Shown here piece by piece: positions 37,785-49,933 of a stretch of 64,000 bases of DNA (its first letter is position 1; each line of letters starts with the position of its first letter). Made by a program: the position numbers and the translations under genes. The notes below the pieces were generated by a model. That model made no database searches. It saw only the letters and a program-made list of their open reading frames with translations, and was not told the origin of the DNA. The DNA comes from Enterobacter sp. 638 (GTDB lineage Bacteria; Pseudomonadota; Gammaproteobacteria; Enterobacterales; Enterobacteriaceae), in the NCBI RefSeq assembly GCF_000016325.1, contig NC_009436.1, positions 2,852,001 through 2,916,000 on the forward strand. The letters are read 5' to 3'.

Positions 37785-39137
37785 GTGTTTATTGGATTTG
37801 ACTACGGTACGGCAAACTGCTCAGTGGCAGTGATGGACAACGATCAGCCACGTCTGCTGAAAATGGAAAAAGAGAGCACCCTGCTGCCGTCGATGCTGTG
37901 CGCACCGACGCGTGAGGCGGTGAGCGAATGGCTGTATCGCCATCATCAGGTTCCCGCCACCGCGACGGAAACACAGGCGCTGCTGCGTCGTGCCGTGAAT
38001 TTTAACCGCGAAGAAGATATTGATGTGACGCCGTCGAGCGTCCAGTTCGGATTAGCCTCGTTGGGCCAGTACATCGAAGATCCCGAAGAAGTTTACTTCG
38101 TCAAATCGCCAAAATCCTTTCTCGGTGCCAGCGGACTCAAGCCGCAGCAGGTCGCCCTGTTTGAAGATCTGGTCTGCGCCATGATGCTGCACATCCGTCA
38201 CCAGGCGCAAACGCAGGTGACGGAAACGATCACCCAGGCGGTGATCGGACGCCCAATCAACTTCCAGGGCCTGGGCGGCGATGACGCTAACCATCAGGCG
38301 CAGGGTATTCTTGAGCGTGCTGCGCACCGTGCGGGTTTTCGTGACGTCGTATTCCAGTATGAGCCGGTGGCTGCCGGTCTGGATTTTGAAGCCACGCTGC
38401 GTGAAGAAAAACGCGTGCTGGTCGTCGATATCGGCGGCGGGACCACCGACTGTTCCCTGCTGCTGATGGGCCCTGAATGGCACACGCGCCGCGATCGCGA
38501 AAACAGCCTGTTAGGCCACAGCGGATGCCGCGTGGGCGGTAACGATCTGGATATCGCGCTGGCATTTAAAAGCCTGATGCCGCTGCTCGGCATGGGCGGA
38601 CAGACCGAAAAAGGCACCGCGCTGCCTATTCTGCCGTGGTGGAACGCCGTCGCGATTAACGACGTCCCGGCGCAGAGTGATTTCTACAGCACCGCCAATG
38701 GCCGTTTCCTGAACGATCTGATGCGCGACGCACAGGACGGTGAGAAAGTGGCGTTACTGCATAAAGTCTGGCGTCAGCGTCTGAGCTATCGCGTGGTGCG
38801 TAGCGCCGAAGAGAGCAAAATTGCACTTTCTGACGCAGCAGAACACGCCGTCACGCTGCCGTTTATCAGTGATGAACTGGCCACTGCGATTTCGCAGCAC
38901 GGGCTTGAAACCGCGCTGTCTCAACCGCTGCAACGCATTCTGGAACAGGTGCAGCTGGCGCTGGAAAACGGCAACGAGAAGCCCGACGTTATCTATCTGA
39001 CCGGCGGTAGCGCCCGTTCACCGCTGATCAAAAAAGCGCTGGCGGAACAGCTGCCGGGCATTCCTATTGCTGGCGGCGATGATTTTGGCTCGGTGACCGC
39101 AGGGCTGGCCCGATGGGCGAAGGTGATGTTTAGTTAA
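37785..39137 (+). CDS. yegD: YegD, Hsp70-family chaperone-like protein
   Basis: 450 residues from GTG 37785 (MFIGFDYGTANCSVAVM), exactly the E. coli length. GGGGA lies eight bases upstream of the GTG; the in-frame ATG at 37770 has no ribosome-binding site. It is an actin-fold ATPase. Phosphate loop 1 is FDYGTANCSVAVM (4-16), phosphate loop 2 is VLVVDIGGGTTDCSLLLMG (about 209-227) and the adenosine motif is VIYLTGGSARSPLIKKAL (about 408-425). It lacks the C-terminal substrate-binding domain of DnaK, so it is an Hsp70 relative of unknown client. It faces away from alkA and is followed by a 540-bp non-coding gap. Confidence 0.94.
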   Translation: MFIGFDYGTANCSVAVMDNDQPRLLKMEKESTLLPSMLCAPTREAVSEWLYRHHQVPATATETQALLRRAVNFNREEDIDVTPSSVQFGLASLGQYIEDPEEVYFVKSPKSFLGASGLKPQQVALFEDLVCAMMLHIRHQAQTQVTETITQAVIGRPINFQGLGGDDANHQAQGILERAAHRAGFRDVVFQYEPVAAGLDFEATLREEKRVLVVDIGGGTTDCSLLLMGPEWHTRRDRENSLLGHSGCRVGGNDLDIALAFKSLMPLLGMGGQTEKGTALPILPWWNAVAINDVPAQSDFYSTANGRFLNDLMRDAQDGEKVALLHKVWRQRLSYRVVRSAEESKIALSDAAEHAVTLPFISDELATAISQHGLETALSQPLQRILEQVQLALENGNEKPDVIYLTGGSARSPLIKKALAEQLPGIPIAGGDDFGSVTAGLARWAKVMFS

Positions 39138-39193
39138 TTCTTCATTTTGTCTGTGTAGTGAGCGTCACCGCCGCAATGATATTTTGCACAATT

Positions 39194-39234
39194 CCCCCCC
39201 CTCTCCATTTAGGGAGAGGGCTGGGGTGAGGGGG
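39194..39234. repeat. REP-like palindromic element downstream of yegD
   Basis: CCCCTCTCC-ATTT-AGGGAGAGGG forms a hairpin, followed by CTGGGGTGAGGGGG that pairs with the leading run of C. It shares words with the elements at 8667-8716 and 23770-23838. It could act as a terminator for yegD. Confidence 0.6.
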
Positions 39235-39602
39235 AATATGCCGCTCTGTTGTTCGTTCCGTTCACTTCATGTTTCCTGCTTTATTTTCACAGCAGCACGG
39301 GTGAACGTGCCAGGGTGGCTCATTCGCCACCACCCTGGCGACCCCGGCTCCCGGCAAGAAAATCGTCGCTTCGCGATGCCCTCAGCTCATTCCTTCAGGC
39401 TTTCGGGTCGGGCACCAGCCTGCATCCATGCAGGCTATGCCCTCGCCGCGCGTCCCTGCGCGTCGACCCGGCCTTACGGAAACGCTTCGGCGATTTTCAG
39501 CCGGACCAGAGCATCGCTTTCATCTCTTAATCTTCATACGCCTCTTTCCTGCTGCTAGAAAAAGGGTGCGCTTCATTCAGACAATTCCAGACAGTCCTTC
39601 AT

Positions 39603-39620
39603 ATTTCCTCCATTTTTCCG
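39603..39620 (+). promoter_or_regulatory. candidate BaeR box upstream of mdtA
   Basis: The sequence around CTCCAT (39608-39613) matches about 12 of 18 positions of the BaeR box as I recall it (TTTTTCTCCATDATTGGC). It lies about 65 bp upstream of the mdtA start, and baeR ends the same operon, so autoregulation is expected from E. coli. Confidence 0.45.
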
Positions 39621-39681
39621 CGGCGTTACGTGTCTAAACTAGTATCATTCCCCGAAGTATTCAGGATGAGAACGTATAACG

Positions 39682-40917
39682 ATGAAAGGCAGTAACACAT
39701 CTCGCTGGGCAATCGCCACAGGTATCATTGTGGTAGCGCTTGCCGCCGCCTGGTACTGGCACAGTCACTCCTCGTCGAATGAGGCGACAACGCAGCAACA
39801 GCGTCCCGCTGGCGGTGGCCGTCACGGCATGCGCGGTGGCTCACTGGCACCGGTGCAGGCCGCCACGGCCGTCAGCAAGTCGGTTCCTCGGTATCTTACC
39901 GGACTCGGTACGGTAACCGCGGCCAACACGGTCACCGTGCGCAGCCGCGTTGACGGTCAACTGATGGCGATTCACTTCCAGGAAGGCCAACAGGTGAAAG
40001 CGGGCGATCTGCTGGCCGAAATCGATCCGAGCCAATTCAAGGTGGCGCTGGCTCAGGCGCAGGGACAGCTCGCAAAAGACAAAGCTACGCTGGCTAACGC
40101 CCGCCGCGATTTAGCCCGTTATCAGCAGTTGGTGAAAACCAATCTGGTGTCTCGTCAGGAACTCGATACCCAACAATCACTGGTCAGCGAAGCCCAGGGC
40201 ACGATTAAAACGGACGAAGCCGCTGTCGCCAGCGCGCAGTTGCAGCTCGACTGGAGCCGAATCACCGCCCCGATTGACGGACGCGTCGGCCTCAAACAGG
40301 TGGATATCGGCAATCAGATTTCAAGCGGTGATACCACGGGTATCGTGGTCATCACCCAAACTCATCCTATAGATTTGGTCTTTACGCTGCCCGAAAACGA
40401 AATCGCGACCGTCGTTCAGGCCCAGAAAACAGGCCAACCGCTGGCGGTCGAAGCCTGGGATCGCACTAACAAAGCAAAATTGAGTGATGGTACGCTGCTA
40501 AGTCTGGATAACCAGATTGACGCGACGACGGGCACCATCAAGGTGAAAGCGCGCTTTAACAATCAGGATGACGCCCTGTTCCCTAACCAGTTCGTCAACG
40601 CCCGCATGCTGGTCGCTACGGAAGAAAACGCGGTGGTGATCCCAACGGCGGCGCTGCAAATGGGTAACGAAGGCAATTTTGTCTGGGTGCTGAACAGCGA
40701 CAATAAAGTCAGCAAACACCTCGTGAAACCGGGTATTCAGGACAGCCAGACGGTGGTGATCAGCGCCGGTCTCTCCGCAGGCGACCGCGTGGTGACTGAC
40801 GGGATCGATCGCCTGACGGAAGGCGCGAAAGTGGAAGTGGTGGACGCGCACAGCGCCACCACGGCAAGCGAAAAACCCGCGAGTCGCGAACACGCCAAAC
40901 AGGGAGCGAACTCCTGA
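39682..40917 (+). CDS. mdtA: multidrug efflux RND membrane-fusion protein MdtA
   Basis: 411 residues (E. coli 415). It is the periplasmic adaptor of the MdtABC tripartite pump and works with TolC. The N-terminal TM/signal anchor ([20 protein letters not shown]) is followed by a barrel-sandwich lipoyl-like domain ([21 protein letters not shown], split by the hairpin). An alpha-helical coiled-coil hairpin spans about 115-180 ([37 protein letters not shown]), then the second half-motif [19 protein letters not shown] and beta-barrel domains. The stop overlaps the mdtB start (TGATG), so mdtA and mdtB are coupled. Confidence 0.95.
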
Positions 40918-43900
40918 TGCAGGTGTTACCACCCAGTTCGACAGGTGGGCCGTCACGCCTGTTTATTATGCGCCCCGTCGCCACCACGCTGTTGATGGTG
41001 GCGATCCTGATCGCGGGGATTATCGGCTACCGTTTCCTGCCGGTCTCTGCCCTGCCCGAAGTCGATTACCCAACGATTCAGGTGATTACCCTCTATCCTG
41101 GCGCCAGCCCGGACGTGGTGACCTCCGCCATTACCGCGCCCCTTGAGCGCCAGTTTGGGCAGATGTCCGGCTTAAAACAGATGTCCTCGCAAAGCTCTGG
41201 CGGCGCGTCTGTGGTCACGCTGCAGTTCCAGTTGACGCTCCCGCTCGACGTCGCCGAGCAAGAGGTACAGGCCGCGATCAACGCCGCCACTAATCTGTTG
41301 CCGTCTGACCTGCCCAATCCGCCGGTTTACAGCAAAGTGAATCCCGCCGATCCGCCGATCATGACGCTCGCCGTCACCTCCTCCGCCATGCCAATGACGC
41401 AGGTGGAAGATATGGTCGAAACGCGCGTGGCGCAGAAGATTTCTCAGGTGTCCGGTGTCGGGCTGGTGACGCTCTCCGGCGGACAGCGTCCGGCCGTGCG
41501 CGTCAAACTCAACGCGCAGGCGATTGCGGCGCTAGGGCTGACCAGCGAAACCATCCGCACAGCGATCGTCAGCGCCAACGTTAACTCGGCGAAAGGTTCG
41601 CTGGATGGCCCAACCCGCGCGGTTACGCTCTCTGCGAACGATCAGATGCAATCCGCCGATGAATATCGCCAGCTGATTGTGGCTTACCAGAACGGCGCGC
41701 CGATTCGCCTGGGTGATGTCGCCACCGTTGAACAAGGGGCTGAAAACCGCTGGCTCGGCGCATGGGCTAATAAAGAGCAAGCGATCGTGATGAACGTTCA
41801 GCGCCAGCCTGGCGCGAACATAATCGACACCGCCGACAGCATCCGCGCAATGCTCCCGCAGCTGATTGAAAGCCTGCCAAAATCCGTAAACGTAAAAGTG
41901 CTTTCCGATCGCACCACCAACATTCGCGCCTCCGTCAGCGACACGCAGTTTGAGCTGATGCTGGCGATGGCGCTGGTGGTCATGATTATCTATGTGTTCT
42001 TGCGCAACGTCCCGGCAACCATTATTCCCGCTGTCGCCGTGCCGCTGTCGCTCGTCGGCACCTTCGCGGTGATGGTGTTCCTCGATTTCTCGATCAATAA
42101 CCTGACGCTGATGGCGCTGACCATCGCCACCGGATTTGTGGTCGATGACGCCATCGTGGTCATCGAAAATATCTCGCGCTATATCGAAAAAGGTGAAAAG
42201 CCGCTGGCAGCCGCGCTCAAGGGCGCGGGCGAAATCGGCTTTACCATTATCTCCCTGACCTTCTCGCTGATTGCGGTGCTGATCCCGCTGCTGTTTATGG
42301 GCGATATTGTGGGTCGGCTGTTCCGCGAATTTGCGGTGACGCTGGCGGTAGCGATTTTGATCTCCGCCGTGGTGTCGCTGACGCTGACGCCAATGATGTG
42401 CGCCCGCATGCTGAGCGCCGAATCGCTGCGCAAGCAAAACCGCTTTTCGCGCGCGTCTGAGCGCATGTTTGAACGCATTATTGCCGCGTACGGACGCATG
42501 CTGGAAAAAGTGCTCAACCATCCGTGGGCGACGCTAAGCGTAGCGCTCGGGACGCTGGCGTTAAGCGTGATGCTGTGGATTGTTATCCCTAAAGGCTTCT
42601 TCCCGATTCAGGATAACGGGATTATCCAGGGCACGCTGCAGGCACCGCAGTCGGTCTCCTTTGCCAGTATGGCGCAGCGTCAGCAGGCGGTGTCAGACGT
42701 TATCATGAAAGATCCGGCGGTCGAAAGTTTGACCTCGTTTGTTGGCGTCGACGGCACTAACCCGTCGCTGAACAGCGCACGCTTGCAGATCAACCTAAAA
42801 CCCCTGGATGATCGTGATGACCGCGTCAATACCGTGATTGAGCGCCTGCAAAGCGCGGTGGCCAAAGTGCCGGGCGTTGAGCTATACCTGCAACCGACGC
42901 AGGATCTCACCATCGATACCACGGTGAGCCGCACCCAATATCAATTTACGCTTCAGGCCACCAGCCTGGAGGCGCTCAGCACCTGGGTTCCACAACTTGT
43001 CACTAAACTCCAGGAACTGCCGCAACTTTCAGACGTGAGCAGCGACTGGCAGGATAAAGGGCTGGCGGCATACGTGAACGTCAACCGGGACACCGCCAGC
43101 CGTCTGGGTATCAGCATGGCCGATGTCGATAACGCGCTGTATAACGCCTTTGGTCAGCGGCTGATCTCCACGATTTACACCCAGGCCAACCAGTATCGCG
43201 TGGTGCTGGAGCACAACACCGAGCAAACGCCAGGGCTTACGGCGCTGGATACGGTGCGCCTCACCAGCAAAAACGGCGGCATTGTGCCGTTGAGCGCTAT
43301 TGCGACGGTTGAACAGCGGTTTGCGCCGCTGTCGATTAACCATCTGGATCAGTTCCCGTCGACCACCATTTCGTTCAACGTCCCGGATAACTATTCGCTC
43401 GGCGAAGCGGTTGAGTCGATTCTGAACGCAGAAAAAACGCTGAACTTCCCGACGGATATTCAGACTCAGTTCCAGGGCAGTACGCTGGCGTTCCAGGCCG
43501 CGCTCGGCAACACCATCTGGCTGATTGTCGCCGCCGTGGTGGCGATGTATATCGTGCTCGGCGTGCTGTATGAAAGCTTTATCCATCCGGTGACGATCTT
43601 GTCGACCCTGCCGACCGCAGGCGTTGGTGCGCTGCTGGCGCTGATGCTTTCCGGCAGCGAGCTGGACGTCATCGCCATTATCGGCATCATTTTGCTGATC
43701 GGTATCGTCAAGAAAAACGCCATCATGATGATCGACTTTGCGCTCGCCGCCGAACGCGAACAGGGCATGGCACCGCGCGACGCGATTTTCCAGGCCTGCC
43801 TGCTGCGTTTTCGTCCGATCCTGATGACCACCATGGCGGCGCTGCTGGGCGCGCTGCCGCTGATGCTCAGTACCGGCGTCGGCGCGGAGTTGCGCCGTCC

Positions 43901-44039
43901 GTTAGGGATTGGCATGGTGGGCGGTCTGCTGGTGAGCCAGGTATTGACGCTGTTTACAACGCCGGTGATTTATCTGCTGTTTGACACCCTTGCGCTGAAG
44001 ATGAAAGCCCGTTTCCCGAAACGTGAAGAGGAGGCGTAA
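40917..44039 (+). CDS. mdtB: multidrug efflux RND transporter permease subunit MdtB
   Basis: 1040 residues, E. coli length. It is an inner-membrane RND permease with 12 TM segments and two large periplasmic loops. TM1 ([20 protein letters not shown]) lies near 20-40. The proton-relay region [20 protein letters not shown] (about 401-420) has the paired Asp of TM4, and Lys in [20 protein letters not shown] (about 923-942) represents TM10. MdtB and MdtC assemble as a heterotrimer (two MdtB to one MdtC in E. coli) that exports bile salts, novobiocin and other compounds. MdtC follows at once with a GTG start. Confidence 0.96.
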   Translation: MQVLPPSSTGGPSRLFIMRPVATTLLMVAILIAGIIGYRFLPVSALPEVDYPTIQVITLYPGASPDVVTSAITAPLERQFGQMSGLKQMSSQSSGGASVVTLQFQLTLPLDVAEQEVQAAINAATNLLPSDLPNPPVYSKVNPADPPIMTLAVTSSAMPMTQVEDMVETRVAQKISQVSGVGLVTLSGGQRPAVRVKLNAQAIAALGLTSETIRTAIVSANVNSAKGSLDGPTRAVTLSANDQMQSADEYRQLIVAYQNGAPIRLGDVATVEQGAENRWLGAWANKEQAIVMNVQRQPGANIIDTADSIRAMLPQLIESLPKSVNVKVLSDRTTNIRASVSDTQFELMLAMALVVMIIYVFLRNVPATIIPAVAVPLSLVGTFAVMVFLDFSINNLTLMALTIATGFVVDDAIVVIENISRYIEKGEKPLAAALKGAGEIGFTIISLTFSLIAVLIPLLFMGDIVGRLFREFAVTLAVAILISAVVSLTLTPMMCARMLSAESLRKQNRFSRASERMFERIIAAYGRMLEKVLNHPWATLSVALGTLALSVMLWIVIPKGFFPIQDNGIIQGTLQAPQSVSFASMAQRQQAVSDVIMKDPAVESLTSFVGVDGTNPSLNSARLQINLKPLDDRDDRVNTVIERLQSAVAKVPGVELYLQPTQDLTIDTTVSRTQYQFTLQATSLEALSTWVPQLVTKLQELPQLSDVSSDWQDKGLAAYVNVNRDTASRLGISMADVDNALYNAFGQRLISTIYTQANQYRVVLEHNTEQTPGLTALDTVRLTSKNGGIVPLSAIATVEQRFAPLSINHLDQFPSTTISFNVPDNYSLGEAVESILNAEKTLNFPTDIQTQFQGSTLAFQAALGNTIWLIVAAVVAMYIVLGVLYESFIHPVTILSTLPTAGVGALLALMLSGSELDVIAIIGIILLIGIVKKNAIMMIDFALAAEREQGMAPRDAIFQACLLRFRPILMTTMAALLGALPLMLSTGVGAELRRPLGIGMVGGLLVSQVLTLFTTPVIYLLFDTLALKMKARFPKREEEA

Positions 44040-47000
44040 GTGAAGTTTTTCGCCCTCTTCATTTACCGCCCGGTCGCGACGATTTTGATTGCGGTCGCCA
44101 TCACGCTGTGCGGCGTGCTCGGCTTCCGCCTTCTGCCGGTAGCGCCGCTGCCGCAGGTGGATTTCCCGGTCATCATGATCAGCGCTTCGCTGCCAGGCGC
44201 CTCGCCAGAAACCATGGCGTCCTCGGTTGCCACACCGCTGGAGCGCTCGCTTGGACGCATTGCCGGGGTCAACGAAATGACCTCCAGCAGTTCGCTGGGC
44301 AGCACACGTATTATTCTGGAATTCAATTTTAATCGCGATATCAACGGCGCGGCGCGCGACGTGCAGGCAGCAATCAATGCCGCGCAAAGCCTGTTGCCGA
44401 GCGGAATGCCGAGCCGTCCAACCTATCGCAAAGCGAACCCGTCCGATGCGCCGATCATGATTTTGACGCTCACCTCGGACACCTATTCGCAGGGTGAATT
44501 GTACGATTTCGCCTCCACCCAGTTGGCGCAGACGATCGCCCAGATTGACGGCGTGGGCGACGTAGACGTTGGCGGCAGTTCCCTGCCCGCCGTGCGGGTG
44601 GGGTTAAATCCGGAAGCGCTGTTTAATCAGGGCGTGTCGCTGGACGATGTGCGCAGCGCCATCAGCAATGCCAACGTGCGCAAACCGCAGGGGGCAATTG
44701 AGGACAGCAGCCATCGCTGGCAAATCCAGACCAACGACGAACTCAAAACCGCCGCCGAATATCAGCCGCTGATTATTCACTACAACAATGGTGCAGCGGT
44801 GCGTTTGAGCGATGTGGCCAGCGTCACCGATTCCGTCCAGGACGTGCGTAACGCCGGGATGACCAATGCCAAACCGGCCATTTTGCTGATGATCCGTAAG
44901 CTGCCGGAAGCCAATATTATCCAGACGGTGAATAGCATTCGTGCCCGACTGCCGGAACTCCAGGAGACGATTCCAGCGGCCATTGATTTGCAAATCGCGC
45001 AGGATCGTTCGCCGACGATTCGCGCCTCGCTGGAAGAAGTCGAACAGACGCTGGTGATTTCGATTGCACTGGTGATCCTGGTGGTGTTCCTGTTCCTGCG
45101 TTCGGGACGTGCCACGCTCATCCCTGCCGTGGCGGTTCCCGTCTCGCTGATCGGCACGTTCGCCGCCATGTATTTGTGCGGTTTCAGCCTCAATAATCTG
45201 TCGCTGATGGCGCTGACCATCGCCACCGGATTTGTCGTCGATGACGCCATCGTGGTGCTGGAAAACATTTCTCGCCATCTGGAAGCGGGTATGAAACCGC
45301 TGCAAGCGTCATTGCAGGGCACGCGAGAAGTCGGCTTTACGGTGCTCTCCATGAGCGTATCGCTGGTGGCAGTTTTCCTGCCGCTGCTGCTGATGGGCGG
45401 ATTACCGGGGCGATTATTACGCGAATTTGCCGTTACGCTCTCGGTGGCGATTGGCATTTCACTGGTGATTTCGCTGACCCTCACACCGATGATGTGCGGC
45501 TGGATGCTCAAACGCAGCAAGCCGCATTCACAGCCGCGCAATAAAGGCTTTGGCCGCGTGCTGGTGGCGATGCAGGAAGGCTACGGCAAATCGCTGAAAT
45601 GGGTGCTGAACCATACGCGGATTGTTGGGCTGGTGCTGGTGGGAACCATTGCGCTGAACGTCTGGATGTATATCACCATCCCCAAAACGTTCTTCCCGGA
45701 GCAGGACACAGGCGTGCTGATGGGTGGGATTCAGGCGGATCAGAGCATTTCCTTCCAGGCGATGCGCGTGAAGCTGCAGGATTTCATGAAGATTATTCGC
45801 GAAGATCCTGCCGTGGATAACGTCACCGGTTTTACCGGCGGCTCGCGAGTGAACAGCGGAATGATGTTTATTACCCTGAAGGCGCGCGGGGAGCGCAACG
45901 AAACCGCCCAGCAGGTGATTGACCGTCTGCGTGGCAAACTGGCTAAAGAACCGGGCGCAAACCTGTTTTTGATGGCCGTTCAGGATATCCGCGTCGGCGG
46001 ACGTCAGTCGAATGCGAGCTATCAGTACACGCTGCTGTCCGACGACCTGGCGGCGCTGCGTGAATGGGAGCCCAAAATCCGTAAAGCGCTGGCGGCAATG
46101 CCGGAGCTGGCAGACGTGAACTCCGACCAACAGGACAACGGCGCGGAGATGAACCTGACCTACGACCGCGAAACCATGTCGCGGTTAGGGATTGACGTTG
46201 CAGCCGCCAATAGCCTGCTGAATAACGCGTTTGGTCAGCGGCAGATATCCACTATTTATCAGCCGATGAACCAGTACAAAGTGGTGATGGAAGTCGATCC
46301 GCGCTACACCCAGGATATCAGCGCGCTGGATAAAATGTACGTCATTAACAACGACGGCAAATCGATCCCGTTGTCTTATTTTGCCAGTTGGCAACCGGCT
46401 AATGCGCCGTTGTCGGTGAACCATCAGGGGCTGTCTGCCGCCTCGACGATTTCGTTTAACCTGCCGACCGGCTCGTCGTTATCCGAAGCCAGCGACGCGA
46501 TTAACCGCACCATGACGCAGCTTGGCGTGCCGTCTACCGTGCGCGGCAGTTTTGCCGGTACCGCACAGGTGTTCCAGGACACCATGAATTCGCAGGTGAT
46601 TTTGATTCTGGCGGCAATTGCGACGGTCTATATCGTGCTGGGCATTTTGTATGAAAGCTACGTTCATCCGCTGACGATCCTTTCTACTCTGCCATCGGCG
46701 GGCGTCGGTGCGTTGCTGGCGCTGGAGTTGTTCGATGCGCCCTTTAGCCTCATCGCCCTTATCGGGATCATGCTATTAATAGGTATCGTGAAGAAAAACG
46801 CGATCATGATGGTGGACTTCGCCCTCGACGCGCAGCGCAACGGCAATATGTCGCCTCAGGATGCCATTTTCCAGGCCTGCATTCTGCGTTTTCGCCCGAT
46901 CATGATGACCACGCTGGCAGCCTTATTTGGCGCGCTGCCTCTGGTCATTTCCAGCGGTGACGGCTCTGAACTGCGCCAGCCGCTGGGCATTACCATTGTC

Positions 47001-47117
47001 GGCGGGCTGGCGATGAGCCAGCTGTTAACGCTGTACACCACGCCAGTGGTCTATCTGTTCTTTGACCGTTTGCGGGTGCGTTTTTCGCGTAAAAACAGAA
47101 CGACGGTAACCGAGTAA
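44040..47117 (+). CDS. mdtC: multidrug efflux RND transporter permease subunit MdtC
   Basis: 1025 residues, E. coli length, starting with GTG immediately after the mdtB stop; the GAGGAGG run at the end of mdtB is the ribosome-binding site. It has RND architecture like MdtB: TM1 [20 protein letters not shown] (about 10-29), TM4 [20 protein letters not shown] (about 391-410) and TM10 [20 protein letters not shown] (about 915-934). Sequence divergence from MdtB is at the level of two paralogues, not a recent duplication. It is followed directly by mdtD with no gap. Confidence 0.96.
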   Translation: MKFFALFIYRPVATILIAVAITLCGVLGFRLLPVAPLPQVDFPVIMISASLPGASPETMASSVATPLERSLGRIAGVNEMTSSSSLGSTRIILEFNFNRDINGAARDVQAAINAAQSLLPSGMPSRPTYRKANPSDAPIMILTLTSDTYSQGELYDFASTQLAQTIAQIDGVGDVDVGGSSLPAVRVGLNPEALFNQGVSLDDVRSAISNANVRKPQGAIEDSSHRWQIQTNDELKTAAEYQPLIIHYNNGAAVRLSDVASVTDSVQDVRNAGMTNAKPAILLMIRKLPEANIIQTVNSIRARLPELQETIPAAIDLQIAQDRSPTIRASLEEVEQTLVISIALVILVVFLFLRSGRATLIPAVAVPVSLIGTFAAMYLCGFSLNNLSLMALTIATGFVVDDAIVVLENISRHLEAGMKPLQASLQGTREVGFTVLSMSVSLVAVFLPLLLMGGLPGRLLREFAVTLSVAIGISLVISLTLTPMMCGWMLKRSKPHSQPRNKGFGRVLVAMQEGYGKSLKWVLNHTRIVGLVLVGTIALNVWMYITIPKTFFPEQDTGVLMGGIQADQSISFQAMRVKLQDFMKIIREDPAVDNVTGFTGGSRVNSGMMFITLKARGERNETAQQVIDRLRGKLAKEPGANLFLMAVQDIRVGGRQSNASYQYTLLSDDLAALREWEPKIRKALAAMPELADVNSDQQDNGAEMNLTYDRETMSRLGIDVAAANSLLNNAFGQRQISTIYQPMNQYKVVMEVDPRYTQDISALDKMYVINNDGKSIPLSYFASWQPANAPLSVNHQGLSAASTISFNLPTGSSLSEASDAINRTMTQLGVPSTVRGSFAGTAQVFQDTMNSQVILILAAIATVYIVLGILYESYVHPLTILSTLPSAGVGALLALELFDAPFSLIALIGIMLLIGIVKKNAIMMVDFALDAQRNGNMSPQDAIFQACILRFRPIMMTTLAALFGALPLVISSGDGSELRQPLGITIVGGLAMSQLLTLYTTPVVYLFFDRLRVRFSRKNRTTVTE

Positions 47118-48533
47118 ATGACCGATCTCCCTAACAACGTGCGCTGGCAACTGTGGATTGTCGCCTTCGGCTTTTTCATGCAGTCGCTGGATACGACGAT
47201 CGTCAATACCGCCCTCCCCTCGATGGCGAAAAGTCTCGGGGAAAGCCCGCTGCATATGCACATGGTGATTGTCTCCTATGTGCTGACAGTGGCCGTGATG
47301 TTGCCTGCGAGCGGCTGGATGGCGGACAAAATCGGCGTACGAAACATCTTTTTCACCGCCATCGTCCTGTTTACCCTCGGCTCATTGTTTTGCGCAAAGG
47401 CCGATACGCTGAATGAGCTTGTGATGTCGCGCGTGTTACAGGGCGTAGGGGGCGCAATGATGGTGCCCGTCGGACGACTGACGGTGATGAAAATCGTCCC
47501 ACGCGAGCAGTACATGGCGGCGATGACGTTCGTCACCTTGCCCGGTCAGGTCGGCCCGTTGCTCGGCCCGGCGCTGGGCGGGATTCTGGTCGAGTATGCC
47601 TCCTGGCACTGGATATTCCTGATTAACCTGCCGGTTGGCATTGTCGGTGCGATTGCCACGTTATGGTTGATGCCGAACTACAAAATGCAGACGCGGCGCT
47701 TTGATATTTTCGGCTTCGTGCTGCTGGCTGCGGGAATGGCGACGCTCACGCTGGCGCTCGATGGGCAAAAAGGGCTGGGGATCTCCACGCTCACGCTATG
47801 TCTGCTGATCGTTATCGGGATCGTTTCCATCCTCTGGTATCTATGGCACGCGCGTGACAATGACCGCGCGCTGTTCAGCCTGGCGCTTTTCCGCAACACC
47901 ACGTATCGGATCGGGTTGTTTGGCAGCTTCGTCGGACGCCTCGGCAGCGGCATGCTGCCGTTTATGACGCCGGTTTTTCTGCAAATTGGGCTGGGCTTTT
48001 CGCCGTTCCACGCCGGTTTGATGATGATCCCAATGGTGCTCGGCAGTATGGGGATGAAGCGCATCGTGGTGCAGGTCGTGAATTACTTTGGTTATCGCCG
48101 GGTGCTGGTCGTCTGCACGCTTGGTCTGGCACTGATAAGCCTGGTATTTATGGCCGTGGCGCTGATGGGCTGGTACTACGTTCTGCCGCTGGTGCTGTTC
48201 TTCCAGGGGATGATTAACTCGACGCGCTTCTCGTCCATGAACACGCTGACGCTAAAAGATTTGCCCGATGAACTGGCGAGCAGCGGCAACAGCCTGCTGT
48301 CGATGATTATGCAGCTCTCGATGAGCGTCGGCGTAACCGTCGCGGGGCTGTTGCTCGGAATGTATGGTCAGCAACATCTGGGCGCCGACACCGCCGGTGC
48401 TCATCACGTTTTCCTGTATACCTATCTCAGCATGGCGGTGATTATCGCCCTGCCCGCGTTGATTTTCGCCCGGGTTCCGAATGATACCAGCAAGAACGTC
48501 GTCATCGGCCGACGCAAAAGGAGTGAACGATGA
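47118..48533 (+). CDS. mdtD: MFS transporter MdtD (IceT)
   Basis: 471 residues, E. coli length. It is a 14-TM major facilitator (DHA2) transporter. [20 protein letters not shown] (about 10-29) carries the conserved Asp of TM1. [16 protein letters not shown] is the loop 2-3 motif A variant, and [18 protein letters not shown] (motif B) and [20 protein letters not shown] (motif C) follow. It is not needed for MdtABC drug efflux; its Salmonella orthologue was described as an iron-citrate exporter. It starts at the base after the mdtC stop and overlaps baeS by 4 bp. Confidence 0.95.
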   Translation: MTDLPNNVRWQLWIVAFGFFMQSLDTTIVNTALPSMAKSLGESPLHMHMVIVSYVLTVAVMLPASGWMADKIGVRNIFFTAIVLFTLGSLFCAKADTLNELVMSRVLQGVGGAMMVPVGRLTVMKIVPREQYMAAMTFVTLPGQVGPLLGPALGGILVEYASWHWIFLINLPVGIVGAIATLWLMPNYKMQTRRFDIFGFVLLAAGMATLTLALDGQKGLGISTLTLCLLIVIGIVSILWYLWHARDNDRALFSLALFRNTTYRIGLFGSFVGRLGSGMLPFMTPVFLQIGLGFSPFHAGLMMIPMVLGSMGMKRIVVQVVNYFGYRRVLVVCTLGLALISLVFMAVALMGWYYVLPLVLFFQGMINSTRFSSMNTLTLKDLPDELASSGNSLLSMIMQLSMSVGVTVAGLLLGMYGQQHLGADTAGAHHVFLYTYLSMAVIIALPALIFARVPNDTSKNVVIGRRKRSER

Positions 48534-49933
48534 AATTCTGGCGTCCCGGCATTACTGGCAAACTGTTCCTGGCGATTTTCGCCACCTGCATCGTCCTGTT
48601 GATTACCATGCACTGGGCGGTGCGTATCAGCTTCGAACGCGGCTTTATTGACTACATTAAGCGCGGCAACGAGCAGCGATTGCAGGGGTTGAGCGATGCC
48701 CTGGCCGATCAGTATGCCCTGCACGGTAACTGGCGCTTTTTACGCAATAACGACCGTTTTGTTTTCCAGATTTTGCGCTCCCTTGAGCATGATAACGATG
48801 ACGACCGCCCCGGCCCGGGCATGCCGCCGCACGGCTGGCGCACCCAGTTTTGGGTCATCGATCAGGACAAACACGTGCTGGTTGGCCCGCGCGCGCCGGT
48901 TCCGCCTGACGGCACAAAGCGCTCGATTACCTTTAACGGCACGCCCGTTGGCTGGGTGATTGCCTCGCCCGTCGAACGACTGACACGCAATACCGATATC
49001 AACTTTGATCGCCAGCAGCGCCAGACCAGCTGGCTGATTGTCGCCCTTTCCACGCTGCTTGCCGCGCTGGCGACGTTCCCGCTGGCGCGCGGTCTTTTGG
49101 CCCCGGTGAAACGACTGGTTGAAGGCACGCACAAGCTGGCAGCGGGCGATTTCACCACGCGCGTGGATACGCGCAGCCAGGACGAGATCGGCAAACTAGC
49201 CCAGGATTTTAACCAGCTCGCCAGCACGCTGGAGAAAAACCAGCAGATGCGCCGCGACTTTATGGCCGATATTTCCCACGAACTGCGCACGCCGCTGGCG
49301 GTTTTGCGCGGCGAGCTGGAGGCGATTCAGGACGGCGTGCGTCAGTTTACGCCGGAATCGGTGACGTCGTTGCAAGCGGAAGTGGGTACGCTCACCAAGC
49401 TGGTGAACGATCTGCATCAGCTGTCGATGTCCGACGAAGGCGCGCTGGCTTATCAAAAAGCACCGGTGGACGTGATCAATATTCTGGAAGTCACCACCGG
49501 CGCGTTCCGCGAGCGCTTCGCCAGCCGCAATCTGAACATCGACCTGTCATTGCCGGATAGCGCCGTGGTGTTTGGTGACCCTGACAGGCTGATGCAGTTG
49601 TTCAATAATCTGCTCGAAAACAGCCTGCGCTACACCGACAGCGGCGGCGCGTTGCACATTTCAGGCGCACTGGATGACCGGTCTTTCGCACTGACCTTCG
49701 CGGATACCGCACCCGGCGTGCAAGACGCACAGCTGGAAAAACTGTTTGAGCGTTTTTATCGCACCGAAGGTTCCCGCAATCGCGCCAGCGGCGGGTCCGG
49801 TTTAGGGCTGGCGATTTGCGTGAATATCGTTGAAGCGCACGGCGGCTCGATTCGCGCCGCCCATTCGCCTTTTGGCGGGGTTAGCATTACAGTAGAGTTA
49901 CCGCTGGAACGGGATTTATCGAGAGAAGCATGA
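48530..49933 (+). CDS. baeS: sensor histidine kinase BaeS
   Basis: 467 residues, E. coli length. It is the inner-membrane sensor of envelope stress. TM1 ([20 protein letters not shown]) is near residues 11-30, a periplasmic sensor region spans about 35-165 and TM2 ([20 protein letters not shown]) is near 168-187. HAMP follows (about 188-240). The dimerisation/phosphoacceptor region has His250 in [19 protein letters not shown]. The ATPase motifs are N box [15 protein letters not shown]1 [10 protein letters not shown] and G2 [11 protein letters not shown]. It overlaps mdtD and baeR by 4 bp each, so all are coupled. Confidence 0.96.
   Translation: MKFWRPGITGKLFLAIFATCIVLLITMHWAVRISFERGFIDYIKRGNEQRLQGLSDALADQYALHGNWRFLRNNDRFVFQILRSLEHDNDDDRPGPGMPPHGWRTQFWVIDQDKHVLVGPRAPVPPDGTKRSITFNGTPVGWVIASPVERLTRNTDINFDRQQRQTSWLIVALSTLLAALATFPLARGLLAPVKRLVEGTHKLAAGDFTTRVDTRSQDEIGKLAQDFNQLASTLEKNQQMRRDFMADISHELRTPLAVLRGELEAIQDGVRQFTPESVTSLQAEVGTLTKLVNDLHQLSMSDEGALAYQKAPVDVINILEVTTGAFRERFASRNLNIDLSLPDSAVVFGDPDRLMQLFNNLLENSLRYTDSGGALHISGALDDRSFALTFADTAPGVQDAQLEKLFERFYRTEGSRNRASGGSGLGLAICVNIVEAHGGSIRAAHSPFGGVSITVELPLERDLSREA

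Larger units (their letters stand above)
39138..39681. other. structured intergenic region upstream of mdtA
   Basis: 544 bp. It begins with a REP-like element (39194-39234). Two perfect hairpins follow: 10-bp arms GCCAGGGTGG/CCACCCTGGC at 39309-39339, and 9-bp arms AGCCTGCAT/ATGCAGGCT at 39417-39436. The right end carries the mdtA promoter region with a BaeR-like box. An open frame at 39249-39530 (93 codons, Arg/Ser/Pro-rich) shows no recognisable domain and no ribosome-binding site, and is not called a gene. Confidence 0.6.

Noticed and set aside
39249..39530. 93-codon open frame upstream of mdtA
   Set aside because: Biased Arg/Ser/Pro composition, no ribosome-binding site, and it covers palindromes; treated as non-coding.
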